Shown here piece after piece: positions 1-10,280 of a stretch of 64,000 nucleotides of DNA (its first letter is position 1; each line of letters begins with the position of its first letter). The notes under the pieces are model-generated. The model did not search any database and was not told the DNA's origin. It worked only from the letters and a program-made list of their open reading frames with translations. Source of the stretch: Piliocolobus tephrosceles (Eukaryota > Chordata > Mammalia > Primates > Cercopithecidae); the NCBI RefSeq assembly GCF_002776525.5, contig NC_045441.1:133196726-133260725 (forward strand). Direction: 5' to 3'. Made by a program: the position numbers and the translations under genes.

Positions 1-19
1 TAATATTTGTTGAGAGCTT

Positions 20-232
20 ATTAAATGCCAGGCACTGTGCTAAGGTACATGCATCATTATTCCATCTCAACTTCATAACAATTCTATGAGTTAGTACTTT
101 TATTATTATTATTTTTACAAAAGAAGAGATAGAGGTACAGAGACGGTAAGAAACTTTTCTATGGTCACACGACAAGTATCTGACATAACCTGGACCCTAA
201 TCCAGGTCAGCCTGACTCCATAACCACTGCGC
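20..232 (-). mobile_element. MIR SINE relic
   Basis: The order of elements matches MIR in antisense: GGCACTGTGCTAAG, a 'cctatgaggtagtac' equivalent, 'ttttacaaaagaagagatagaggtacagagacggtaag', 'ggtcacac' and 'gactcca..aaccactgcgcc'. Old and diverged. Confidence 0.75.
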
Positions 233-544
233 CATAAGGCCTCCCTCTATCCTGGATTTAGAGAATATATTTCTGTGAACAGTTAAGTAAGGATCAAGAA
301 AATCAGCCTTGAGACCTATTGTACAACTTGGTGAGGATAGTAAATAACATATATTGTATAGTGAAAAATGTTGAGAGAGTAGATTTTAAGTGTTCTCACC
401 ACAAAAATGACAAGTATGTTAGATAATTCATATGGTAATTTGCCCAATTTAGCCATTTCACAATGTACATACATTTCGAAACATCATTTTATACATGGTA
501 AATCTATACCATTTTGTCAATTAAAAAAATAAAACTTTTATTTT

Positions 545-855
545 ACTTAATTTTATTTATTTACTTATTTTTGAGATGGAGTTTTGCTCTCGTTGCCCAG
601 GCTGGAGTACAATGGCACAATCTCGGCTCACGGCAACATCCACCTCCCGATTCAAGCGATTCTCCTGCCTCAGGCTCCTGAGTAGCTGGAATTACAGGCG
701 GCCACTGCTACACCTGGCTAATTTTTTGCATTTTTAATAGAGTCAGGGTTTCACCATATTGGCCAGGCTGGTCTTGAATGCCTGACCTCAGGTGATCCAC
801 CCGCCTCAGCCTCCCAAAGTGCTGGGATTGTAGGCATGAGCCACTGCATCCAGCC
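545..855 (-). mobile_element. Alu (S/J-like), antisense
   Basis: T-rich tail at 541-573, then GAGATGGAGTTTTGCTCTCG through to CCACTGCATCCAGCC. Full dimer. A short shadow reading frame overlaps it and is not a gene. Confidence 0.92.
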
Positions 856-1099
856 AAAAAAAAATAAAATGTTTAAAAAGTCCACCATCTTTACCGCACA
901 CAAAGAAAAGAAAATCAGCTTTAAGAAAATGATAAAAATACAGCTAACGTAGTCCCCAGTATATATAATAAGCAAAATAGTAATATACAAACTAGCTTTT
1001 TATTGGAAAAAAATACATAGATGCAAGTAGAGACAAATAAACTATTTACAGTAGAACAAGTGACAGACAATAATAAATATAATGAAAGATGTATAGCTC

Positions 1100-1960
1100 C
1101 TCTAGTAAATAATAAATTTTAAAGCACAAGATACCATTTTTCACCCATTAGATGGACAAAAATTAAAAGATAGATATTTTCTAGCATCACTAAGCATGCA
1201 GGCAAGGGGATATTTCCCCACAGTCTTAATAGATTTGGGGGAAATGTGGTCATGTCTCTTCAAAAACTAAATTGTTTGTTCTGATTTTTCAGAGACAGGG
1301 TTTCACTCTGTTGCCCAGGCTGGAGTACAGTGAGCTCAAAGTATCCTCCGACCTCAGCCTCCTAAGTAGCTGGAACTACAGGTGCAAGCCATCATACCTG
1401 GCTAATTTTGTTGTTGTTGTTTAGTAGAGACGGGGTCTCACTATATTGCTTAGGCTGGTATTGGATTCCTGGGCTAAAGCGATCCTCCCTCCTCAGTCTC
1501 CCAAAGTGCTGGGATTACAGGCATGAGCCACTGTGTCTGGCCTCAAAAAATAAAATGTGCATGCCTTTTGATGCAGCAATTCCAATTCTAAGAACATATC
1601 CTACAGAAATATTCCCATATGCATAAATATATACATGTAAATATATTTTAAGCAGAAGCAGTATTTGTAATATTGATAAATAACCTAATATCAATAGTGA
1701 GGTTATTAAATAAAACATTGCAAATATATACAATGAAATATTATGCAACTCTTAATATAAGTAAGTTTTATTAGTATATTAACATCTAATTAGATATTAA
1801 TGTACAGTTAACATATAAACTAATATTACCATAAGCAAAATTTTCATAAAATGTGAAGTGAGGAAACAAAGTATATCGATACTGTGCTTTCTCATTCACT
1901 TAAAAACCTATAGATAGGTGTATGAGTGAGAATATATACATAGAGAGACGTATACTAAAG
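1100..1960 (+). mobile_element. Old L1 (L1M-like) 3' ORF2 remnant, interrupted by an Alu
   Basis: The 3' ORF2 landmark ('gatgcagcaattccaattctaagaacatatcctacagaaat', 1,570-1,610) is followed by a degraded 'aatgaaatattatgcaactc' (1,733-1,752). Sequence before 1,288 also looks L1-like (the 'cagattggcaaaaat'-type region). The Alu at 1,289-1,541 splits it. Confidence 0.6.
1289..1541 (-). mobile_element. Alu (J-like), antisense
   Basis: From CAGAGACAGGGTTTCACTCTG to CCACTGTGTCTGGCC. Diverged and slightly short (about 250 nt), nested in the L1M fragment. Confidence 0.88.
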
Positions 1961-3419
1961 CATGGGAAAATGTTTAAAATAATACACATTAAAGAGTTAA
2001 AGAAGAGACCTCTCAAAATGTAGACTGAACCATGGGAAAGAATATTGCATTATTTGAAAATTTTATAGTAAACCAATGCTCATTCCTTGTTCAGAGGAGG
2101 TTTTCCCGACCAGCAGACATCATGCCATTAATTGGTGATTCCAGGACCCAGGGTCCTTACACCTCATGGATCTACCATCATTTCTACATGGTTCCCATGA
2201 TCGTCATGTGTGTTGGAAGAAAAAGCATGAAAGTTTCAGTGACCTGGCCCAAAAGTGGACTCTTCATTACTGCTTACTTCCCATTGGCTAAAACTTGGTC
2301 ACCATGGCCATAAAAAATGCAAGTGATTCTGAGAAATGTGGTCCATGCACCCTAACATAGTAGGAACAATTCTGAAAAACATCTAGCAGCCTGTGCCACA
2401 GGGAATAAGAGGTTCTGAGTTTCTAGCTCTCTGCCTCTTCAGGACAATAGTAAAACTCAAAAGAAGTGGAGGGACCAAGAGACTTGAGCCTTCTCCACAG
2501 ATCTCCATCATCAGCACCTCCACAGAATTTTTTTTTTTATTTTGATCCGAATATTTCAATTTTATCTGAATTCAATTTTGTCTGAATTTTTTAAATTTTA
2601 TCAGACAATAGATTTTTTTTTCAATTTTATCTGAAATACAATCCAAATAGAGCTTCAAGACAAATCCCCTAGCCCCCATTTCAGTACAAAAATTCTGAAA
2701 CTGCTACTGCCCTGATTATCTTCTGAGGGACCCAGACAATGTCAACCATGAACCATCAAGTCTCAAGATGTCGGGAAATCCTATAAACCTGGATTCAGGT
2801 GTGCCATGATCAGCCTTATCCTTATTTTACTTCCATGTCTATAAAATGGTGATAAGACACCACCCCATCTATTTCAAGGAAATGTGAGCTTCACAAAAGG
2901 TAATATACACAGCACTTTATAAACTGAAAAGAAGTACTAAAAGTTATTCTTAATCATAAAGCATTGAGATCCATCTATTCTCTTTTCTCATCTTTGTTTT
3001 CTCCTTCCTTACTTCCTCTATGTATTATTTATCTGATCTCTTATAAAAGAGGTAAATAATATACACCTACTATGTACTCACAAATACTTAAAATGTTTTA
3101 AAATTTTTAATGTGGTATCTTAAACTAAAACCCACTACAATTTAGTCCCAGGGAAGAGAGTTCTAGGGAAGAGCCAAACAAGGACATATGAACAAAAGGT
3201 AATACTGGGCAACAGGATTAGATTTGAGGTAACCAAATCAGACAGGTAGTATGATCCTTTCTTCTCAAAAAGTAGGTTGTGATAGATCAGCCATTCCATG
3301 CTTTAAGGGGGTAGAGAGAACAAAAAGGCTGAATTTCCAGCTATCCAAAATGTGGTTCCCATGGTGCTTGCATTGAACTGGAAGAGAAGAAAGGAAGTGA
3401 TGACTAAGGTGGATGAAAG
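1961..3419. other. Intergenic, mostly unrecognised; possible L1 3' UTR and MIR relics
   Basis: 2,030-2,330 has phrases seen in old L1 3' UTRs ('cccattggctaaaacttggtcaccatggcca'); the 93-codon frame over it is not supported as a gene. 2,780-2,950 resembles a sense MIR ('cttccatgtctataaaatggtgataa'). The rest shows nothing I can name. Confidence 0.35.
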
Positions 3420-3703
3420 GCCAGGTGCTGTGGCTCATGCCTGCAATCCCAGCACTTTGGGAGGCCGAGGCGGGTGGATCATTTGAGGGCAGGACTTTGA
3501 GACCAGCCTTGCCAACATGGTGAAACCCCATCTCTACTAAAAATACAAAAATTAGCAGGCATCATGGTGCATGCCTGTAATACCAGCTACTCGGGAGGCT
3601 GAGGCAGAAGAATCGCTTGAACCCGGGAGGCAGAGGTTGCAGTGAACCGAGATTGCACCACTGCACTCCAGCCTGGGTGGCAGAGGAGACTCGGTCTCAA
3701 AAA

Positions 3704-3746
<43 letters not shown>

Positions 3747-3747
3747 A
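3420..3747 (+). mobile_element. Alu (S-like)
   Basis: GGCCAGGTGCTGTGGCTCATG to GACTCGGTCTCAAA, followed by an (AAAT)n tail of about 11 units (3,701-3,747). Confidence 0.93.
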
Positions 3748-5036
3748 ATTAGGTAGATGAAGGGTTAAAATACTAAGTAATGAACTCTTCTGGCATGCAG
3801 AAGACATCTAGCACTCCATGCCTGGGTGGCTCAACCCATCCCCATCAGATATGGCAGAACAAAATGTTAGCGTGTGGGCAGTGAAAGTCAGTTAGCAGGC
3901 TGCAGCAATGCCACTGATAGAATAATATGACCTCAGAAGCTATTTGCCCTTTTCTGAAGCCAACAACTATCTAGCAGGATTTTGGAGGCACTCAAAGTCT
4001 TACAATTATCTCTCCCTCCTGCCTTCAGATATTCAGAATGTCTTTAGCAAGACAATCTTGTTTCACAATCACAGATAAACTTCCCATGCCGATGTATATG
4101 TTCATATAAATAGGCTATGACTAGCAGGTAATAAGGGTCCTGTTTTGATAAGACTTCGAGTCCTAGATACCTGAAGAGGGTGTGGAGGAAGGGAGGCTAG
4201 GGCTCTCCCGACAATTTCATCTACTTTAAGCCTTATCACTTCTGAAACCTGTAATCATACCAGATTTTTAGTTGTCATTTAGGTCTCTGAAACCTGCCAG
4301 GAGCTTTTCTTAATGCAAAATAAATAAATAAATAAATGTCCACTAAGTTCCACTAATACAGGACTGATTTAAGTAAAGACCAGTATCTTCATACAATGGA
4401 ATACCATAAAATTATCAACAAACAGTACACAGTATGGATGGTCTCTAGATCTTACATCGAAAAATCTCCAAGACCCATTCAGAAAAGCAAGGAAAAAGGA
4501 AGGAGGTGGATAAACTCTATCTGGAGGTGCTTACATATGCATTAAGAGGAATACAGAAGAAACTAAGAAGAGAAAGGTTGAAAACAAGGAAGATGGTGAC
4601 AAGCAGGGGCATATCTAGGCCTGAAGCTTATACAATTTGGGGCAGCTTCTTTAAGAAAAAGAATGTGAATGTATGAGTACAATATTAGTTCAGAGTTTTG
4701 GAAGGGACTCTTGGAAGGGGTTCTAAGCTTAAGCTTTGCTAGCTTCATGGTAAATCCACGGGGTGACAAGTAAGAAAGGGAGAATATTTTTAAAAAATTT
4801 TTGAAAGCTGATTGAAATCTGAGTCATTTATATCTATTCATAAAACTTAATTTTAAAAAATCAATGTATTTGCCAAAATAGCTCTGGAGAAAGAGAACTG
4901 ACTAGGTGACCAAGCCTCATGAAAAATGTGGGTTCCTATAACCAAATTCATAAAAGGAACATTGCAAACATGACAACCGTAACCACTGAAATATAACATT
5001 TCACCAATTACATTAGGAAAGTTAAAAACTTTTAAA
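3748..5036. other. Intergenic with an L1 relic
   Basis: 4,370-4,510 resembles L1 3' ORF2/UTR ('catacaatggaataccataaaattatc', 'aaaatctccaagacc', 'agaaaagcaagg'). The rest is AT-rich with no coding or RNA-gene signal that I can see. Confidence 0.4.
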
Positions 5037-5313
5037 GGCTGGGTGTGGTGGCTCATGCCTGTAATCTCAGCACTTCGGAAGGCTGAGGTGGGAGGATCAC
5101 CTGAGCCCAGGAGTTCAAGACTACCTTGGGCAACATGAGGAAACTGTCTACAAAAAGTAAAAAATTAGCCATGCATAGTGGTGAATTCCTGTGGGAGGCT
5201 GAGATGGGAGGATTACTTGAGCCTGGGAAGCCGAGGCTGCAGTGAGCTGTAATCATGCCATTGCACTCCAGCCTGGGCAACAAAGTGAGACTCCATCTCA
5301 GAAAAAAAAAAAG
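5037..5313 (+). mobile_element. Alu (J/S-like)
   Basis: GGCTGGGTGTGGTGGCTCATG to CTCCATCTCAGAAAAAAAAAAAG, with a small internal deletion near 5,190 ('gtggtgaattcctgtgggaggctg'). Confidence 0.92.
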
Positions 5314-5319
5314 AAGTTT

Positions 5320-5890
5320 TAAAAACACACAGTTAGTGAGGGCATGAAGTGTCATACATTGCTGTAATTTGGTATAAATGACCTCCATGGAGAACAGTTA
5401 GCCAAAGTCTCCCACAATTACAAATGCACCATTTGACATAGCAATTCTACTTCCAGGAATACATTCCACAGGTTGACTAGCATGTGTGCTATGCAACAGA
5501 TGTAAAGGTTATTCACTGCAGCATTGTTTGTACTGCCAAACTACTGGGGAAAATGTCAATAGGAGACTACACTCATTCAATAAAATCTTGTACAGCTGAA
5601 AAATAAATAAGGAAGCTCTTTATGTGCTCACATAGAACAATCTTCAACCTGTATTTTTAAGTGAAAAATGCAAGTTTTGAAATATTCTGTGGACTATCAT
5701 TGATGTAATATATTTCCAGTAAGTGTAAAATATTTTTGGAAGCATTTCACAAACAACTTGTAATACTGGAGCCTTGAGAGAAGATAATTGGATAGCTGGG
5801 AAACGTGTGGAGGGAGACATTTACTTCTGTGCTTTTAGCTTTTGAAGGATGTCAATGTGTAACTTTTTCAAAATATGTTTTGAAGATAAA
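5320..5890 (+). mobile_element. Old L1 (L1M/L1ME-like) 3' fragment
   Basis: Sense-strand L1 ORF2/3' UTR landmarks in order: 'agcaattctacttccaggaatacattccaca', 'ggttattcactgcagcattgtttgta', 'gtcaataggagacta', 'tttttaagtgaaaaatgcaag' and 'gtgtaactttttcaaaatatg'. No open ORF2 remains. Confidence 0.75.
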
Positions 5891-6156
5891 CACAGATCTT
5901 TAATATTTGCAAAAGTCACACCAGCCCTAAATTCTAATCAAGCCTGAGACTGTTCAGAGGGGTGCCTAGTGAAGCTCCAAACCTTCACATCAATTCCGCG
6001 TTTGATGCAGATCAAACTAGGGGTAAGAAAGGTTGAGAACATTGGGCATTTTTTCCCCTCTACTGGAGGGCATACTACTTACATTAAAAAGACTGATTAT
6101 TTATTAAATGATTCAATGATTTCATGATTCTAAATAAAACCTTTTCCAGGGACTTA

Positions 6157-6258
6157 CGGGGTCTCACTCTGTCACCCAGGCTGGAGTGTAGTGGTGCGAT
6201 TATAGTTCATTACAACCTCGAATGCCTGGGCTCAAGTGATCCTCCTGCCTTAGCCTCT
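6157..6258 (-). mobile_element. Alu left-monomer fragment, antisense
   Basis: GGGGTCTCACTCTGTCACCC to CCTCCTGCCTTAGCCTC; about 100 nt, FLAM or J-like, no second arm. Confidence 0.8.
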
Positions 6259-6555
6259 GTTCCAGTTCTTCTGTGAGCTCCCAATCCAATGCTTTAGATT
6301 CTCAATAATGAAGGGACCTCCTTTTCCCAAGCCCTGTATCAATGAACTCTATCAAGAAGAGAGGTGTCTGATTCGCCAGAGGAGACAGAAAAGAACACTG
6401 GTACCCAGTGAGTGTTCCTTTATTTGGAAGGCAAGATCCCTTGGGACATGGTTAAAATCCAAACCTGAGGACACACATTCTAAAAGAAATGAGTCTGAGA
6501 TGGGAAGAATATTGGATCCTAAGTGTGGTAATTATTCTAAAAAGAAGAAAGTTGC

Positions 6556-6744
6556 CACTGCCAGCCTGGGCAATATAGAGAGACCCCATCTCTACAAAAA
6601 ATCAGCTGGGTACAGTGGCACACTATGTTACTTGGGAGGCTGATGCAGGAGAATTACTTGAGCCTGGGACTTCGAGACTGTAGTGAGCTATGATCACACC
6701 ACTGCACTCCAGCCTGGGTGACAGAGTAAGACCCTACCTCAAAA
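6556..6744 (+). mobile_element. 5'-truncated Alu (J-like)
   Basis: Begins inside the left arm at 'gccagcctgggcaatatagag' and runs to 'gaccctacctcaaaagcc'. Confidence 0.85.
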
Positions 6745-7241
6745 GCCAAACAGAAAGAAAGCTGCAGCTGGTGGAGAATGCTAACTCCACCCTCATACAA
6801 TTAGAATATATGAGAAGTCTTTTCCTACTAATAGATTGTGCATTCCAAGAGTGATTTAGAGCTACGAAGGCATATCAAGATTTACTTTTTTTTAAGATGA
6901 CTAAAATTTTTAGAGCAAGCTTGTGAGCTGATGCATTTATTTCCACAAGATGGTGCTATAGCTTCTGCTAAGTACAAAACTCACATTTCCTTTAGGAACT
7001 AGAAATACAAAATATGTTTCTAATTGAGAACCAAATCTGCATGCGCTCTGGTGAGTCTGTTAAAGAAACACGTCGTGCAAAAACGTCCCGGTGGAGGTGG
7101 AGGTTGATTTGGGCCTAAAGGGTAAAGACTGTTCCAGGTAATAATACCTTCCACCACCTCCACACATACCTGAGTTCATGTCTCAAGGCTTCATGCAGCC
7201 TTCAGCTTCCTCTTTGTCCAAAATGCTGCTCTTCCTACTAT

Positions 7242-7242
<1 letters not shown>

Positions 7243-7291
<49 letters not shown>
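7243..7291. repeat. (TG)n microsatellite
   Basis: About 24 perfect GT units (CA on the other strand). Reading frames on both strands pass through it with Cys-Val or Thr-His runs, which is an artefact of the repeat. Confidence 0.95.
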
Positions 7292-7930
7292 AGACATGGG
7301 ATTGAGGAGTGGCCCAGAGCTCCCACCACCATAGAAATGCAGCTCCCACGACCACCCACACTTCCACCCAGGGGCAGATCAAGCCTCGCCCCTTCAATAC
7401 AGCCTTTCCTTGTCACTCTGTCCCACGTGAATCACACCTGCCTAGGGGTACAAATAATAATGCAACAGAATGTTTTAGAATACCATTTTTCCATTTCCAT
7501 CTAAGTGTGCCAAGTTTTGGCGAGGGGGCAGAGTCCATTTTACAGCCCACGGCAATGAGGATCCTACCTTGAATTTATCCAGTGATGCTATCACAAACAC
7601 TGGCAATCTCAAGTAAGTATTCAGTCACTTTGGTTGGCAGCCTGGGTGACTGGGAGGATGCTGGCCCCGGTTGGCCACTACTTGAACCTAGAAATATGTT
7701 AAGTCATCATCTCTTTGGAGTTGTTTGATCATCTCTAACAGGATAGGATTAAACTGTCCTGATTTTTCTTAATGTCTTGTTTTAATGATGTTAACATCTT
7801 CAGTATCCCTCTCCTGACAGAGTCATAGAGGTGGGAACATTTGTATCACAAGCGAAATAGAAGGATGTTCCTGCTGAAGTGAATGGCACCTCCCTTCCTA
7901 TTCATCTTTATTCTTTAAAAAAAAAAAAAT

Positions 7931-8222
7931 TGGCTGGGCATGGTGGCTTATGCCTGTAAGCCCAGCACTTTGGGAGGCTGACGTGGGTGGATCATTTGAG
8001 ATCAGGAGTTGGAGATCGGTCTGACCAACATGGTGAAATGCCACCTCTACTAAAAACACAAAAATTAGCCAGGAGTGGTGGCAGGCACCTATAGTCCCAG
8101 TTACTCAGGAGGCTGAGACAGGAGAATCGCTTGAACCTGGGAGGTAGAGGTTGCAGTGAGCTGAGATCACACCACTGCACTCCAGCCTGGGTGACAGAGT
8201 GAGACTCTTTCTCAAAAAGAAA
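7931..8222 (+). mobile_element. Alu (S/J-like)
   Basis: TTGGCTGGGCATGGTGGCTTATG to GACTCTTTCTCAAAAAGAAAAAAAA. Its tail meets the T-rich start of the next antisense fragment with no spacer. Confidence 0.92.
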
Positions 8223-8228
8223 AAAAAT

Positions 8229-8356
8229 TTTTTTAAATAGAGATGGGGTCTCACTATGTTTCCCAAGCTGGTCTTGAACTCCTGGGTTCAAGCGATCCTT
8301 CCACCTCCACCTCCCAAAGTGCTGGGATTACAGGCATGAGCCACTACGCTGGCCTC
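8229..8356 (-). mobile_element. Alu fragment, antisense, tail-to-tail with the preceding Alu
   Basis: TTTTTTAAATAGAGATGGGGTCTCACTATG to CCACTACGCTGGCC. About 127 nt, right part only. Together with 7,931-8,222 it forms an inverted pair. Confidence 0.85.
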
Positions 8357-8436
8357 ATCTTTATTCTTGTCTCCATTTTTCTCTATTCTATTCTGTGTCT
8401 CTGTGCCTTGGTGGTCAAAAATGTGACATAGCTATA

Positions 8437-8774
8437 CAGTCAGTCCTCCTCATCCACAGGCTCCACATCGTAGCTTCAACCAACAATGGATCAAAAATAT
8501 TCAGGAAAAAAAAAAAGGATGGTTGTGTCTGTACTGAAAATGTACAGGCTTTTTTTCTTGTTATTGTTCCCTAAACAACACAGTATAATGACTATTTTCA
8601 TAGGATTTACATTGTAGTAGGTATTAATCTAGAGATGTCTTAAAGTGTACAGGAGGATGTGCATAGGTTATAGGCAAAGACTAAGCCATTTTATGTCAGA
8701 GACTTGAGCATCTGGGGATTTTGGTATCGTGGCGGGTGGGAAGGGTCCTTGGAATCAATCTTCTAGGATGACTG
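8437..8774. mobile_element. Tigger-type (TcMar) non-autonomous DNA transposon
   Basis: The ends are inverted: CAGTCAGTCCTCCTCATCCAC at the left, and 'ggaatcaatcttctaggatgactg' at the right. The interior has 'gatcaaaaatattcagg', 'tctgtactgaaaatgtacagg', 'ccctaaacaacacagtataatgactattt' and 'gacttgagcatctggggattttggtat', the phrases of the common 340-bp Tigger MITEs. The left end follows TA, the expected target. Confidence 0.8.
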
Positions 8775-10280
8775 GACATGGTGGATCACTCCTGCTCTCT
8801 TTTGCTACCACATCCTCTCCACTGCCACAGAGGTAAGGGCAGGGTAAGTGGAAGCCTAGAGCCACAGAGACAACAGGGTACTCTGGGCTCACCATCAAGA
8901 GTAGAGGAGGAAACCTGTTGCGCTGCTCTAGGAGTAGAGGCTGCCTTTTGGAAGATGAGTGGGATAACATGGATTAGGATGGAAGAGAATACTCATACCT
9001 AAGAACAATCACTGACTGGGGACTTTGACAGTGGATGGAACACCTCAAGAAATAGGCGTCAAGGACGTGAGATGAGGGATGAGGCCAAAGACTTTCTATT
9101 ACCAAAAAGGAAGGACAGAGTTAGGCCGAACTAAGGACGTTTCTGTGTTCAAAATAAACAGCATGCTGTTATTGGGTTCGTCTTATATTATTATGTCTAT
9201 CAGAAGAAGAATATACAAAGATACAACTTACTTACTTATACATACTTATAACTTAGTTATACAACTTACCTACTATGTCTATCAAAAGAATACACAAAGA
9301 TACAATTTATTCTTTGAATAGCAGCAGATTTTAGTCTAAAATAGATGAGATATAAAAAAAAGTAACGTGTATTTTCTAGCTTCTCCCAAATAGAAAAAAA
9401 TAAAATATATATGTATAAAATGATTTTTAAAAATATTTGGCTTTAAGCCTTCGTCACAGGAATTCTTGGAACCCTCTCTCTTCCGACCAATGTAAGAGGC
9501 AGTATAAACATCTTCGTATGTGTCAGTATGTATTTGTGTGTTTTGGGTTCTCATCTGATACCAAAAAGAGTACAATATTACTCATAAATATATACACAGA
9601 GACATATACATTTAATAAAATAAATTCAAGACATTTTAAAATAGGGCAATAGAAAAATAAGAACAGAAGGTATAAAAGTTCACAAAATATACTTTACTAT
9701 ACAATACATCTTTGAAAGGTAGGTTACAATTTGGCGATTCAATTGTATTCTCCAATTTAGAAGGGAAGTGTGAGCGGTATAAATTTTCCTCAGACTAGCC
9801 TTGCTTTCTCAGTTTATTCTAGAACTTATGCTAATACAATTTGTTGTTCAGATGCAATTTTCATAACCTTCTAACTTGAGAAAACAGAAGCACCATCTTC
9901 AAGGATAAAAGTCAGTTGAAATTCAATTTCCCACTCAAATATACTTCCCACCAATAATTACCTAATGTCCTATGATTCACTGGGCGTGGGAATTTCTACT
10001 CTCTCCTATCTCAGGGTTAGTGTGATACCTACCTGCAGTTTTCTTTCAGAGGTTAAAGGGTAATGACTGCCTCCCTTTATTGAATAATCTTCACTTGTAT
10101 GTTCTGGGGACTCATTTGTTTCTTATATAAAACCAAACCTTGATATGCAGTGTCAAGGTTACCTTGATATGCAGTGAGTAGTGGAATTACTGAGTCCCCA
10201 ACTTTTGCAATGAATAGCACCCCCCAAATGCCATAAAAAATTAGAGATGAAATAGAAAGGAGAACAAAGAAGAGGGTGAT
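8775..10280. other. Intergenic, AT-rich; no gene seen
   Basis: 9,172-9,302 contains a short imperfect direct duplication ('atgtctatcagaagaagaatatacaaagatacaactta' and 'atgtctatcaaaagaatacacaaagatacaattta'). 10,137-10,181 carries 'accttgatatgcagtg' twice. I could not assign the remainder to a repeat family or gene. Confidence 0.45.

Noticed and set aside
2032..2313. 93-codon frame on the + strand
   Set aside because: Contains old L1 3' UTR-like phrases, with no splice sites or recognisable domain.
7178..7504. 108-codon frame with a Cys-Val repeat, and its antisense Thr-His partner
   Set aside because: Both are produced by the (TG)n microsatellite.
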